From Kibdelosporangium aridum (GTDB lineage: Bacteria; Actinomycetota; Actinomycetes; Mycobacteriales; Pseudonocardiaceae), in contig NZ_FWXV01000001.1 in NCBI RefSeq assembly GCF_900176515.1, positions 248,001 through 312,000 of the forward strand: a stretch of DNA of 64,000 nt, written 5' to 3'. A program made the position numbers and the translations under genes. Position 1 is the stretch's first letter. The number at the start of each line of letters is the position of its first letter. The notes beneath the pieces are model-generated. The model saw only the letters and a list, made by a program, of their open reading frames with translations, had not been told where the DNA came from and ran no database searches. Shown one piece after another: positions 1-13,500 of the stretch.

Positions 1-1383
1 GCCGACGGCACCGAGGACCAGGTCGCGGTTCGGCCGAACGGTGTCTTCGGCCGCCGCTTGGTGCCCGCCGCGAAGCCCATCGCCGGTGAATGGTCGTTCT
101 CCGGGACGGCGTTGATCACCGGTGGTACGGGTGCGTTGGGGGCGCAGGTGGCGCGCTGGCTGGCCGGTCGTGGCGTGGATCACCTGGTGCTCGTCAGCCG
201 TCGAGGCGCGGATTCCCCTGGAGCCGCTGAGCTCGCTGATGACCTGCGTGAGCTGGGCGTCGAGGTGACCTTGGCGGCCTGTGACGTGGCCGACCGGGCG
301 GCGACCGCCGAGCTGGTGGCCGGGCTGCCCGACCTGTCGATTGTTGTTCACGCGGCAGGGGTTGCCCAGTCCACCGCATTGCTGGAATGCACTGCCGAGG
401 AATTCGAGACAGTGATATCCGGCAAGGTCGACGGTGCGGTGAATCTGCATGAAATAACGAAAGAAATGCCATTGTCGGCGTTCATCGTGTTTTCATCGAT
501 CGCGGCGACGTGGGGCAGTGGCGGGCAAAGCGGATATGCCGCCGGAAACGCATTCCTCGACGCGTTGGTCGAGCAGCGGCGGGCCGACGGGCTGCCCGGC
601 ACGTCCGTGGCCTGGGGACCGTGGGCAGGCGGTGGCATGGCGAAGGGTGACGCCGGGCAGGAGCTGGCCAAACGCGGGCTCGCGGCCTTGGCGCCCGAGC
701 GTGCGCTGGCCGCGCTGGAAGCGGCTCACGGCGATGTCACGGTGACCGTCGCCGATGTGGACTGGGAGAAGTTCACGCAGGTGTTCACGGCACGCCGCCC
801 CAGCAGGCTGCTCACCACGATCCCGACCGTCCAGCAGCTCAACGACCAGGAGGCCGAGCCGGTCGGCGGCACGGGAACGGCGTTGCGGCAGCAGCTGGCC
901 GCGGCGCAGCCTGCCGCACGGCGACAGGTGCTGCTGGACCTGGTCCGCGCCGAAGCGGCCGAGGTTCTCGGCTACAGCGGGCCGGAGATGATCGAGGCGA
1001 ACCAGGCGTTCCGCGAGCTCGGCTTCGACTCGCTGACCGCCGTGGAGCTGCGCAACCAGCTCAGGGCCGCTACGGGCCTCGCACTGCCCGCCACGCTGGT
1101 CTTCGACTACCCGAAGCCCACTGTGCTGGCGGACTACCTGCGGGACCAGCTGGTGCCCGAGGGCCCGAGCGGTGCCGACGCGTTGTTCGACCAGCTCGAC
1201 ACGATGGTCGCCGAATTGGCCGGCGACCCGGACTCGGCGGACACGGCCGTTGCCCGGCTGAAAGCCGCGTTGGCCCGCCTGACCGCGAACCACGACGAAG
1301 AAGTGGACGTCACCGACCGGCTGGACGCCGCGACCGACGACGAGATCTTCGAGTTCATCAACAAGGAGCTCGGCACGTCCTGA
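1..1383 (+). CDS. Modular type I PKS, C-terminal part: A-type KR, ACP, C-terminal docking domain (5' truncated by window)
   Basis: The reading frame is open from the first base, so the gene starts upstream of the window. What remains is the end of one extension module. The KR has the NADPH motif TGGTGALG, the catalytic Ser/Tyr/Asn set in [19 protein letters not shown], the A-type tryptophan (codon 511-513), and no LDD motif, so it should make an A-type hydroxyl. The ACP carries [10 protein letters not shown], with the phosphopantetheine serine at codon 1030-1032. The last ~75 residues (from about 1160) are acidic and helical and end ...EFINKELGTS, typical of a C-terminal docking domain that hands the chain to the next PKS protein. 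The AT of this module is not visible, so its extender unit is unknown. In colinear order this module sets the hydroxyl at C19 of the final chain. Confidence 0.95.
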   Translation, partial: ADGTEDQVAVRPNGVFGRRLVPAAKPIAGEWSFSGTALITGGTGALGAQVARWLAGRGVDHLVLVSRRGADSPGAAELADDLRELGVEVTLAACDVADRAATAELVAGLPDLSIVVHAAGVAQSTALLECTAEEFETVISGKVDGAVNLHEITKEMPLSAFIVFSSIAATWGSGGQSGYAAGNAFLDALVEQRRADGLPGTSVAWGPWAGGGMAKGDAGQELAKRGLAALAPERALAALEAAHGDVTVTVADVDWEKFTQVFTARRPSRLLTTIPTVQQLNDQEAEPVGGTGTALRQQLAAAQPAARRQVLLDLVRAEAAEVLGYSGPEMIEANQAFRELGFDSLTAVELRNQLRAATGLALPATLVFDYPKPTVLADYLRDQLVPEGPSGADALFDQLDTMVAELAGDPDSADTAVARLKAALARLTANHDEEVDVTDRLDAATDDEIFEFINKELGTS

Positions 1384-1418
1384 CCGTCGAATTGACAACC
1401 GAATACCTCACCCCGCCA

Positions 1419-1439
1419 TTCCGCGCCGTCGTCGCGGAA
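1419..1439 (+). terminator. Possible terminator hairpin after the first PKS gene
   Basis: A 7-bp stem, TTCCGCG (1419-1425) with CGCGGAA (1433-1439), encloses a 7-nt loop 35 bp after the stop codon. There is no T-run. It lies upstream of a likely new promoter region at 1440-1597, which suggests some transcription of the next gene is independent. Confidence 0.35.
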
Positions 1440-1470
1440 ATGCCTGATCACGCCCTGCGTGCCGGACGCC

Positions 1471-1492
1471 CTAGGGGTTGCCTAAGGGTTGT
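1471..1492 (+). promoter_or_regulatory. 11-bp direct repeats in the promoter region of the 3-module PKS gene
   Basis: Within the 214-bp gap 1384-1597 lie two 11-bp units in tandem, TAGGGGTTGCC and TAAGGGTTGTC. The first 16 bases from 1471, CTAGGGGTTGCCTAAG, are also an imperfect palindrome resembling, at about 12 of 16 positions, the PAS-LuxR type operator I remember (CTVGGGAWWTCCCBAG). Eleven-bp spacing is also usual for SARP-type operators. Very similar units occur at 52970-52988 and 53015-53027 before the carboxylase gene. The role as an operator is inferred. Confidence 0.45.
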
Positions 1493-1597
1493 CGCTGTGC
1501 TGGACCTCGAATACGTTCGCCCTTAATTGGGGGAATCCGTCTGTCCATAGCCGGCGACAGGCGTATTCGTGGTCTGCGGTGATTGAGGTGGCTCAGA

Positions 1598-4500
1598 TTG
1601 GCCAGTGAAGAGAAACTTCGCGAGTATCTCAAGTTGACCACCGCCGACCTGCATCGGACGCGGACGCGGCTGCGGGAGAAAGAGGCGGCCGACACCGAGC
1701 CGATCGCGATCGTCGGCATCGGCTGCCGGTTCCCCGGTGGTGTGCGTACTCCCGAGGACCTGTGGAACCTGGTGCTGGACGGCACTGACGCGATCGGCGG
1801 CTTCCCCGACGACCGTGGCTGGGAGCTGGGTGACACCGCGTTCACCCGGCTCGGCGGGTTCATCGACGACGCCTCCGGGTTCGACCCCGAGTTCTTCGGG
1901 ATCTCGCCGCGCGAGGCGGTGGCGATGGACCCCCAGCACCGGCTGCTGCTGGAGACCTCGTGGGAAGCCTTCGAGCGGGCGGGTATCGCGCCCGCCAGCG
2001 TCTCCGGCGCGCGAGTCGGCGTGTTCATGGGCAGCAGCGGCCAGGACTACGCCGCCGTGCTGCGTTCCTCGGCGGAGGATGCGGAAGGCCACATGCTCAC
2101 CGGCAACGCCGCCGCGGTGACGTCCGGCAGGCTGGCGTACACCTTCGGCCTGGAAGGGCCGGCGGTGACCATCGACACCGCGTGCTCGTCCTCGCTGGTC
2201 GCCTTGCACTTGGCCGTGCAGTCGCTGCGCCGCAGGGAATGCACGATGGCGTTGGCGGGCGGCGTGATGATCATGTCGACGCCCGGTGCCTTCATGGAGT
2301 TCAGCGCCCAAGGCGGGCTTTCCGCCGACGGCCGGTGCAAGGCGTTCGCCGACAGCGCGGACGGCACCGGCTGGGGTGAGGGCGTTGGTGTGCTGCTGGT
2401 GGAGCGGTTGTCGGACGCTCAGCGCAAGGGGCATCCGGTTCTTGCCGTGGTTCGTGGTTCCGCGGTGAATCAGGATGGTGCGTCGAATGGGTTGACGGCA
2501 CCGAACGGTCCTTCCCAGCAGCGGGTGATTCGAGCGGCTTTGGCCGGTGCGGGCCTGACCGTGTCCGATGTGGATGCCGTAGAGGCGCACGGGACAGGAA
2601 CCTCGCTGGGTGACCCGATCGAGGCGCAGGCGCTGCTGGCGACCTATGGCCGGGACCGGGAACAGCCACTGTTGCTGGGGTCGATCAAGTCGAACATCGG
2701 GCACACCCAGGCTGCGGCTGGTGTGGCCGGTGTGATCAAGATGGTGATGGCGATGCGCAATGGCGTGTTGCCGAAGACGTTGCACGTGGACACACCTTCG
2801 TCGCATGTGGACTGGTCGTCCGGTGCGGTCGAACTGCTGACCGAAGCCCAGGACTGGCCGGAGAACGGCCACCCGCGCCGTGCGGGTGTTTCCGCGTTCG
2901 GCATGAGCGGGACGAACGCGCACGTGGTTCTGGAGCAGGCTCCCGAGACGGAGCCCGCTGCGGTGACCCCGCGCGCCGACGTGCCGTGGGTGGTGTCGGC
3001 TAAGTCCGGTGACGCGCTGAGTGAACTCGCCAACCAGGTCGTCGAGTTCGGGCGTGACACCGGTGATGTTGCTGTTGGTTTGGCTGGGCGATCGGCGTTC
3101 GGGCACCGTGCGGTGGTGTTGGGCCCGGATCATGTGGAGTTGATGGCCGCGGTCGCGGCTGGTGAGATCCCGGCGGGCGTGGTGCGTGGTGTGGGCTCGC
3201 CGGTGGATCGTGTGGTGTTCGTGTTCCCCGGGCAGGGTTCGCAGTGGGTGGGGATGGCTGCCCGGTTGCTCGACGAGAGCCCGGTGTTCGCCGAGCGGAT
3301 GCGTGAGTGCGGTGCGGCGCTGGAGGAGTTCGTCGACTGGGCGTTGCTGGAGGTTCTGGGCGATGAGGCGGCGTTGGTGCGGGTTGATGTTGTGCAGCCG
3401 GTGTTGTGGGCGGTGATGGTGTCGCTGGCTGGGGTGTGGGAGTCCTTTGGAGTGACGCCGGGTGCGGTTGTGGGGCATTCGCAGGGTGAGATTGCGGCTG
3501 CGGTGGTTGCTGGTGGGTTGAGTCTGGGTGATGGTGCGCGGGTTGTGGCGTTGCGGAGTCAGGCGATCGCGGCCGGGCTGGCGGGCGCTGGTGGGATGTT
3601 GTCGGTTGCGGCTCCGTTGGCTGAAGTGACCGGGCGGCTCAATGACCGGGTGTCGGTTGCGGCCGTGAATGGCCCGAATGCTGTTGTGCTGTCGGGTGAT
3701 CCCGAGGCGTTGGCCGAGGTGATGGCTGCGTGTGAGGCGGATGGGATCCGGGCTCGCATGGTGGCGGTGGACTATGCGTCGCATTCCGTGCATGTGGAGC
3801 GGATCGAGTCGGAGCTGGCGAAGCTGCTGGCTCCGGTTCGGCCGCAGTCCGGCCGGGTGCCGTTTTACTCCACTGTGGACTCGGGGTGGTTGGACACGAC
3901 CGCGCTGACGGGTGAGTATTGGTATCGGAACCTGCGTCAGACTGTGCAGTTCGCCGCTGCGGTCGAGCACCTGGCTGGCGAGGGCCGTCAGTTGTTCGTC
4001 GAGGTCAGCGCGCACCCGGTGTTGACCATGGCGATTCAGGACAGCGTCGATGACGCCGCTGTCGTGGGAACGCTGAGGCGTGACGAGGGCGACCTTCGCC
4101 GCATGCTGACCTCCGCGGCCGAGGCGTTCTGCGCGGGCGCGGACGTGAACTGGCAGCAGATCACGGCGGGAGCCGGTGTCGCCCCGTTGGATCTGCCGAC
4201 GTACCCCTTCCAGCGCCAGCGCTTCTGGCCGCGCGGATCCGCCGGTGCCGGGGACCTCGCCAGTGCGGGGCTCGTGGTGGCGGACCACCCGTTGCTGGCC
4301 GCGGCATTGGATTTGGCCGTTGGCGAGCAGTTCGTGCTCACCACGCGGCTGTCGGTCTCAGCGCAGCCGTGGCTCGCTGATCACGCGGTCATGGGACAGA
4401 TCGTGGTTCCGGGAACCGCGTTGGTGGAGTTGGCTTTGCAGGCCGGTGACCGGGTGGGGTGTCCCCAAGTCGCTGAGTTGACGATCGAAGCACCGGTGGT

Positions 4501-7500
4501 CGTGCCGCAGCAGGGCGGCGTGCAGGTGCAGATCGTCGTGGACGCCGCCGACGAGACCGGCGCTCGTGAACTGAGCGTCCACGCCAGGGAAAACCAAGAC
4601 CTGCCATGGACCCGGCACGCGACCGCAGTGGTGACCGACGGTCCGGTGTCGGTGAGCGAAGGCCTGCGGGAGTGGCCGCCCGCCGGGGCACGTTCCCTGG
4701 ACCTCGAAGGCTTGTACGACGGCTTCGCGGGCGCCGGGTTGGTGTACGGGCCTGTGTTCCAAGGCCTGCGGTCGGTGTGGACGCGCGGCGAGGAGGTTTT
4801 CGCCGAGGTCGAACTGCCGCGTTCCGAGCACGGACAGGCCGACCGATTCGGCCTGCACCCGGCCCTGTTGGACGCCGGGTTGCACGCGCTCGGCATGGTC
4901 TCCTTCGGCGAAGGCGGCGCCTACCTGCCGTTCTCTTGGAACGGCGTCTCCCTGCTGGCCACTGGCGCGAAAGTGTTGCGAGTCCGGCTCACTCCGCAGG
5001 GGCGCGAGAGCGTGTCGGTGTTGGCGGCGGATGCCAATGGCGTTCCTGTCGCGGCAGTGGACTCACTCGCGCTGCGGCCAGTCGCGGCTGTGCAACTGAA
5101 CGGCACGTCGACACGAAACCTGTTCCGGATGCAGTGGATCACGCTGCCGTTGCCGGACACTGCGGCCCAGGACACGGTCGTGCTGCCGTGGACCGCGGTC
5201 GATGACGATCCACACCGGACCGTTCACCAGGCGTTGAGCAAGGTTCAGGACTGGCTCGCGGACGAAGCGAACGCTGGTTCACGACTTGTGTTCCTGACCC
5301 GAGGCGCGGTCGCGGCAGGCAACGAAGACGTCCCGGACATCGCGTCAGCGGCCGTGTGGGGCTTGGTGCGTTCCGCGCAGTCGGAGAACCCCGGCCGGTT
5401 CGTGCTGGTCGACACCGATGGCACGCAGGCGTCACAAGACGTTCTGGCCAACGCGTTGGCCACTGACGAAACGCAGCTCGCCATCCGTGCCGGGACCGTC
5501 TACGCGCCCCGCCTGGCCAGGGCCAATCCGGTAGGGGAGCGGCCGACGCTCTCGGACGGGACCGTCCTGATCACGGGCGGTACAGGCAACCTTGGCCGGA
5601 TGGTCGCGCGTCACCTCGTGACCGAGTACGGCGTCCGCAACCTGCTTCTGGTCAGCCGCCGGGGACCAGATGCCGACGGAGCAGCCGAGCTGGTCGACGA
5701 CCTGACCGCGTTGGGCACCAATGTGATCGTGCGGGCCTGCGATGTCAGCGATGCGGATGCGCTGGCCGAGCTGATCAACGGTGTGGAGCTGACCGGTGTC
5801 GTGCACACCGCTGGAGCCTTGGACGACAGCCTGATCGGCGATCTCACGCCGGAGCGGGTCAGCGCGGTCCTGCGAGCCAAGGTCGACTCGGCGATCCACC
5901 TCGACGCGCTCACCCGTGACCGGAACCTGTCGTTGTTCGTGCTCTACTCCGCAGCCGCAGGCATCTTCGGCGGTGCGGGGCAGGCGAACTACGCGGCGGC
6001 AAACGTTGTGCTCGACGCCTTGGCCCACCGACGCCGTGCCGCCGGACTGCCGGGCATCTCGCTGGCCTGGGGGCTGTGGGCGCAACTCGGCGGGATGACC
6101 AGCCACCTCGATGAAGCCGACCTCACGCGGCTCGACCGTGACGGTGTGGCAGGCCTGGACACCGCCGAAGGCCTCGCGCTGTTGGATGCCGCGCTTGCCG
6201 CGGACGAACCGCTGCTGGTCCCGATCCGGTTGAACACAGAGGAACTGCGGCGGGCCAAGACGGATGTGCCGCCGTTGCTGCGCGGCCTGGCTGGCATTCG
6301 GACGACCCGTCGCGCTGCGGGCGATGCCAGCCTGGGCGACTCTTCGCTCCGGCAGCGACTGGCTGGGATGTCCGCCGCTGACGCCGAAGCCCACATGCTC
6401 GAGCTCGTCCGATCCGAAGCGGCCACAGTGCTCGGTTATCCGACGGCCGACGCCGTCGAGCCGGACCGTGCCTTCAAGGAGCTCGGCTTCGACTCGCTGA
6501 CCGGTCTCGACCTGCGCAACAGGCTCAACGCGGGCACCGGGGTCCGCCTGCCGGCCACGCTGGTGTTCGACCACCCCACGCCCGCCGCCCTCGCCCGTTT
6601 CCTGCACGGCGAGCTGGCCGGGGACGGTCGTGCGGTGGTTGCGGTGGCCACTCGCAAGGCGCCGGTCAACGAGCCGATCGCGATCGTCGGCATCGGCTGC
6701 CGGTTCCCCGGCGGGGTGAAGTCCCCCGAGGACTTCTGGCGGCTGCTGGAAGCCGGAACCGACGCGGTTGGCGGCTTCCCCAACGACCGTGGCTGGGAGA
6801 TGGACCCTGCGGCGTCCTACGTTCCCGAGGGCGGATTCCTCTACGACGCAGGCGAATTCGACCCGGGCCTGTTCGAGATCTCACCGCGTGAAGCGTTGGC
6901 GATGGACCCGCAGCAGCGGCTGTTGCTGGAGACCTCGTGGGAGGCGTTCGAGCGCGCCGGGATCACTCCGGCACAGGTCCGTGGCAGCCAGGCTGGTGTG
7001 TTCGTGGGCGCGGCCGCGCAGGGTTACGCGGTCGGCGCGTCGGCACCCGAAGGCGTCCAGGGGCATGTGCTGACCGGTACGACGCCGAGTGTCGCGTCCG
7101 GCCGGATCGCCTACACGTTCGGCCTGGAGGGCCCGGCGGTCACGGTGGACACGGCGTGCTCGTCCTCCTTGGTGGCGCTGCACCTGGCTGCCCAGGCGTT
7201 GCGCAACGGCGAATGTGACCTGGCACTTGCCGGTGGTGTGACGATCATGTCCACCTCCAGTGCTTTCGAGGAGTTCAGCGCGCAGGGCGGTCTGGCCGCT
7301 GACGGCCGCTGCAAGCCTTTCGCGGACGCTGCTGACGGCACCGGTTGGGGTGAAGGTGTCGGCATGCTCCTGGTGGAGCGGTTGTCTGATGCTCAGCGCA
7401 ACGGCCGGAACATTCTTGCCATGGTGCGCGGTAGCGCGATCAACCAGGACGGTGCTTCCAACGGCCTCACGGCCCCGAACGGTCCTTCACAGCAGCGGGT

Positions 7501-10500
7501 GATTCTTTCAGCCTTGGCCAGCGCTGGGTTGACCCCGTCCGATGTGGACGCGGTTGAGGCACACGGGACCGGCACTTCCCTTGGCGACCCGATCGAGGCG
7601 CAGGCGTTGCTGGCGACCTACGGCCAGGACCGGGATCGGCCGTTGTGGTTGGGTTCGGTGAAGTCGAACATTGGGCATACGCAGGCGGCGGCGGGTGTCG
7701 CTGGTCTGATCAAGATGGTCATGGCGTTGCGGCACGGTGTGTTGCCGAAGACGCTGCACGTGGATGCTCCTTCGTCGCATGTGGACTGGTCGTCCGGTGC
7801 GGTGGAGTTGCTGACCGAGGCGCAGCCGTGGATCGAGAACGGTCACCCGAGGCGGGCCGGTATCTCGTCGTTCGGGATTTCCGGGACGAACGCGCATACG
7901 ATCATCGAGCAGGCGCCTGCGCAGGAGTTCGCGGCTTCTTCGAAGGTTCCTTCGGTTGTGCCGTGGGTGCTGTCGGGCAAAACTGCTGCGGCTTTGCGTG
8001 CTCAGGCGGCGGCTCTCCGTTCGGTCGGTGCCTCGGAGGACTTGGCTGATGTCGCGTTCTCCTTGGTCACGGCGCGGGCGGCGTTGGAGCATCGCGCTGT
8101 TGTGCTTAGCGACAGCCGGGAAGGCCTCCTCGAAGCACTGGATGCGGTGGCAGAGGGCCGTTCGTCCGCCGATGTGGTCACGGGGTCTGTGGTTCGTGGC
8201 AAGACGGCGTTCCTGTTCACGGGCCAGGGTGCGCAGCGGATCGGCATGGGCCGTGAGCTGTATGCCGAGTTCCCCGTGTTCGCTGAGGCTTTCGACGCCG
8301 TGTGCGCCGAGATCGACGCGCATCTGAGTCTTTCGTTGAACGCGGTGATTTCGGACGAGCCCGAGCTGTTGAACCAGACGATGTTCACCCAAGCAGCGCT
8401 GTTCGCTGTCGAGGTGGCATTGTTCCGGTTGCTGGAGTCGTGGGGTGTTCGCCCTGACTACTTGATGGGCCACTCGATTGGGGAGATTTCGGCGGCCCAC
8501 GTTGCTGGCGTGTTGTCGCTTGAGGACGCGTGCAAGCTGGTTGCTGCACGTGGCCGGTTGATGCAGGCTCTGCCTTCCGGCGGGGCGATGGTCGCGGTCG
8601 AGGCGACTGAGGATGAGATTGAGTCGACGGACGAGTTCGGGATCGCGGCGATCAACGGTCCGAACTCGGCAGTGATTTCGGGTGTCGAGTCCGCTGTTCT
8701 TGCGGCGGCTGAGAAGTTCGCTGCTCAGGGGCGTAAAACGAAGCGTTTGCAGGTGAGTCATGCGTTCCATTCGCCGTTGATGGAGCCGATGCTTGCCGAG
8801 TTCGCTGAGGTGCTGCGCGGGCTGGAGTTCAACCAGCCTCGGATCCCGGTCGTGTCGAACGTGACCGGTGAACTGGCGACTGGGTTGGCCTCGCCGGAGT
8901 ACTGGGTTTCCCATGTGCGCCAGGCCGTCAGGTTCGCGGATGGCGTGAATACCCTTGCTTCGCTTGGTGTGACGGCCTTTGTTGAGCTTGGGCCGGATGG
9001 TGTGTTGGTTGGGATGGCTCAGGGTTGTGTGTCCGAGGGTTTGTTCGTGCCGGTGTTGCGGGGCGACCGTCCTGAGGTTCGTGCCGCGATTGGTGCGTTG
9101 GCCGCGTTGCACACGCGTGGTGTGTCGGTGGACTGGACTGCGCTGGTGCAGGGTGCTCGGGTCGACTTGCCGACGTATGCGTTCCAGCGTGAGCGGTACT
9201 GGCTGGAAGTTGATGGCTCCGCCGGGCGGCAATCGTCGGCTGTTCAGAATTGGCGGTATTCGGTTTCGTGGGTACCGGTTGCTGTTCCGCAGGCCGCCGC
9301 TGAAGGTCGTTGGCTTGTCGTGACGCACGAGCCCGATGAGTCGCTTGCGGCGCTGGGTGAAGTGCTGGTGGTCGAGCGGGTTGACCGGGGTGAGCTTGCA
9401 GGCGTTCTGGGTGACTTCACTGGTGTGGTGTCGTGTTTGGACGCTGTGAACACGTTGGTTGTGGTTCAGGCTGCGGTGGATGCTGGTGCCAAGGTGTGGG
9501 CGGTGACTCGTGGTGCGGTGTCTGTTGGCCGGGTGTCGTCGCCTGAGCAGGCTCAGGTGTGGGGTCTTGGTCGGGTGGCTGCGTTGGAGCACCCGGAGAT
9601 CTGGGGTGGGTTGATCGATCTGCCCGAGCAGTTCGACGCGGATGTCGTCCGCGGCGTGTTGGCTGACGGCACCGAGGACCAGGTCGCGGTCCGGGCGTAT
9701 GGCGTGTTCGCGCGCAGGCTGGTGCCTGCGGGGGACTCGGCGGCCGCAGAACGACGGTCGTTCTCGGGCACCGCTTTGATCACTGGTGGCACGGGTGCGC
9801 TGGGATCTCAGGTCGCTCGTTGGCTGGCTGAGCGCGGCATTGGCCATCTGGTGCTGGTCAGCCGCCGAGGCCACGCCCCGGACCTGGAAGCCGAGCTGCG
9901 TGAGCTGGGCGTCGAGGTGACGGTCGCAGCCTGTGATGTGGCTGATCGGACTGCGGTTGCTGAGCTCATCGCGGGGTTGCCGGAGCTCTCCGTGGTTGTT
10001 CACGCGGCCGGTCTTGCCCAGTCGACACCGTTGCTCGACTGCTCTGCCGAGGAATTCGCGGAGGTTGTCGCGGGCAAGGTGGCCGGTGCGGTGAACCTGC
10101 ACGAGCTGACCCGGGATCTCGACGCGTTCATTGTGTTCTCGTCGATCGCGGCGACGTGGGGCAGCGGTGGTCAGAGTGCTTATGCCGCAGGCAACGCGTT
10201 CTTGGATGCGTTGATTGAGCAGCGTCGGGCTGACGGTCTGCCAGGCACGTCGATTGCTTGGGGTCCATGGGCGGGCAGCGGAATGGCCACGGGTGAAGCT
10301 GGCCAGGAGCTGGCAAAGCGTGGCCTGGCGGCGATGTCGCCCAAGCGTGCCCTGGTCGCCTTGGACCAGGCGCAGAACGACGTCACAGTGACGGTCGCCG
10401 ACGTGGACTGGCCGCAGTTCTCCTCGGTGTTCACGGTGCGCAGGCCCAGCCCGTTGCTGGCCGGGATCCCCGCTGTGGCCGACCAGCAGCCGCAGGTCGC

Positions 10501-13500
10501 TGGTTCCTCGGAATTGCGCACGCAGCTGGCAGGCCTCGACTCCGCAGGTCAGCAACGGTTCCTCGTGGACCTGGTCCGTACTGAGGCCGCGGTGGTGCTT
10601 GGCTACGCGGGACCGGAAGCCGTTGATCAAGGTCGTGCGTTCCGTGAGCTGGGTTTTGATTCCCTGACCGCGGTTGAGCTTCGTAACCGGTTGGTTCCGT
10701 TGACTGGCTTGGAGTTGCCCGCGACTCTGGTGTTCGACTACCCGACCCCGCTGGTGCTCGCCGACCACCTCAAGGCTGAACTCCTGGACGGGCAAGCGGG
10801 CACCGAAGTCGCGGTGACCAACGCGTTCGCGAGCGACGAGCCGATCGCGATCGTGGGGATGGCCTGTCGTTTCCCTGGCGGTGTCGAGACTCCGGAGCAG
10901 CTGTGGAACCTGCTCGCTGAGGGCGGCGACGCGGTCAGCGAATTCCCGGCGGATCGCGGCTGGGATCTGGACACGCTGTTCAACCCGGACCCGGAGCACC
11001 TCGGGACCACGTACACCAAGGACGGCGCCTTCCTCGATCAGGCCGGGCACTTCGACCCCGCGTTCTTCGGGATCTCGCCGCGTGAGGCGTTGGCGATGGA
11101 TCCGCAGCAACGCCTGTTGCTCGAGACGTCGTGGGAGGCGTTCGAACGCGCGGGCATCGACCCGGTTTCGGTGAAGGGCAGCCGGACTGGCGTGTTCGTC
11201 GGCTCGAACGGCCAGGACTACCTCGTGGTGTTGGCGGGCGCGGATGAGAGCCACGACGGCCACCTCGGCACTGGGAACTCGGCGAGTGTCATGTCCGGCC
11301 GCGTGTCGTACACCTTCGGCCTGGAAGGCCCAGCGGTCACGGTCGACACCGCCTGCTCGTCCTCTTTGGTCGCAATTCACCTTGCCGTGCAGGCCCTGCG
11401 CAACGGCGAGTGCGAGATGGCTCTCGCGGGTGGCGTGACGGTGATGTCCACGCCGGGCGCCTTCGTGGAGTTCAGTGCTCAGCGTGGCCTCGCGATGGAT
11501 GGCCGTTGCAAAGCGTTTGCTGAGGCTGCGGATGGCACCGGCTGGGGTGAGGGTGTCGGCGTGCTGCTCGTGGAGCGGTTGTCCGATGCGCAGCGCAAGG
11601 GACATCCGGTGTTGGCGGTTGTCCGTGGTAGTGCGGTGAATCAGGATGGTGCGTCGAATGGTTTGACAGCACCGAATGGTCCTTCGCAGCAGCGGGTGAT
11701 CCGCGCCGCGCTGGCGAACGCCGGTCTCCAGCCATCCGATGTGGACGCTGTGGAGGCGCACGGAACGGGTACCGCTCTCGGTGACCCGATCGAGGCCCAG
11801 GCCCTCATGGCGACCTACGGCCGCGACCGGGACCGGCCGTTGTGGCTCGGCTCCATCAAGTCGAACATCGGGCACACCCAGGCGGCCGCCGGCGTCGCCG
11901 GTGTGATCAAGATGGTCATGGCGATGCGGCACGGCCTGCTGCCGAAGACGCTGCACGTGGACGCTCCGTCGTCCCACGTGGACTGGTCGTCGGGTGCGGT
12001 CGAACTGCTCACCGAACCGCAGAAATGGCAGGAGAACGGTCATCCACGCAGGGCGGCCGTGTCGTCCTTCGGGTTCAGCGGCACCAACGCGCACACCATC
12101 CTGGAACAGGCCCCGGCCCAGACACAGGCTGAACGCCCTGAGGCCGCGCGGACACCGTCGCTGCTGCCCTTGGTGCTGTCCGGTCGCTCCGCCGTGGCCG
12201 TACGAGCGCAAGCCGACCGGCTCGCCACCCTCATGGAAACCGGCACGGACTCCATGCTCGACGTGGCGCACTCGTTGGTGACCACTCGTGCCTCGTGGGA
12301 ACACAGTGCCGTGGTGGTGGGAGAAGACCGTTCGGACGCTGTGCGGGCATTGCGGACGTTCGCCGAGGGCGGAAGTGCTGCCTCGGTCGTGGAAGGCAGC
12401 ACGGCCAGCGGGAAACTCGCGTTCCTGTTCACCGGCCAGGGCGCACAGCGACTGGGCATGGGACGTGAGCTGTACAGCGAGTTCCCGGTGTTCGCCGAGG
12501 CTTTCGACGCTGCTTGCGCGTTGCTGCACCCGCAGTTGCGTGACGTCATCGACGTCGACCCGGAGCTGTTGAACCAGACCGAGTACGCGCAGGCGGCCTT
12601 GTTCGCCGTCGAGGTGGCGTTGTTCCGGCTGACCGAATCATTCGGGATCCGGCCGGATGTCCTGATCGGACACTCTGTCGGTGAAATCGCCGCCGCGCAC
12701 GTGGCCGGCGTGTTCTCCCTCGCGGACGCGTGCAAGCTGGTCACCGCACGCGGCCGGTTGATGCAGGCCTTGCCGTCTGGTGGCGCGATGGTCGCCATCG
12801 AGGCCACCGAGGAGGAGTTCGAGCCGACGGACGAATGGGGGATCGCCGCGATCAACGGCCCGAGGTCCGTGGTGATCTCCGGTGTCGAGGAGGCGGTTCT
12901 CGCGGTGGCTGAGAAGTTCGCCGCTGATGGTCGCAAGACGAAGCGCCTGCAGGTGAGCCACGCGTTCCACTCGCCGCTGATGGAGCCGATGCTGGCCGAG
13001 TTCGCCGAAGTGCTCAGTGGCCTGCAGTTCGCTGAGCCGAGGATCGCTGTCGTCTCGAACGTGACCGGCGAGATCGCCACCGATCTGACTTCGCCGGACT
13101 ACTGGGTTTCGCATGTCCGCCAAGCCGTTCGCTTCCTTGACGGGGTGAACACGGTCGCGGCGCAGGGCGTGACCCGGTTCCTGGAGCTGGGCCCGGACGG
13201 GGTACTGACCGCGATGGCCCACGGTTGCCTGCCTGAGGCGGAAGCGGTGTTCGTGCCGATGCTCCGCAGTGGACGGCCGGAGGTGCGAAGCGCTGTCACC
13301 GCACTCGCACAGCTGGCCGTGACCGGGTGCGAAGTGGACTGGAGGGTGCTGTTCGACGGCACGGGCGCGCAGCGTGCCGACCTGCCGACCTACGCGTTCC
13401 AGCGCGGTCGCTACTGGCTGGAGACCTCGTCGTTCAGCAACCAGACCGCCGAGCCCGCACTGCTTGGCCTGACAGCGGAGACGCACCCGTTGCTTGGGGC

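Noticed and set aside
1523..4288. Long minus-strand open frame (921 codons) opposite the first full PKS gene
   Set aside because: It is a GC-driven shadow of PKS coding sequence: Arg/His/Gln-rich, no family resemblance, no ribosome site.
7508..12529. Minus-strand open frame of 1673 codons opposite PKS modules
   Set aside because: It mirrors the third-position GC bias of the plus-strand gene, and similar shadows recur opposite every homologous module.
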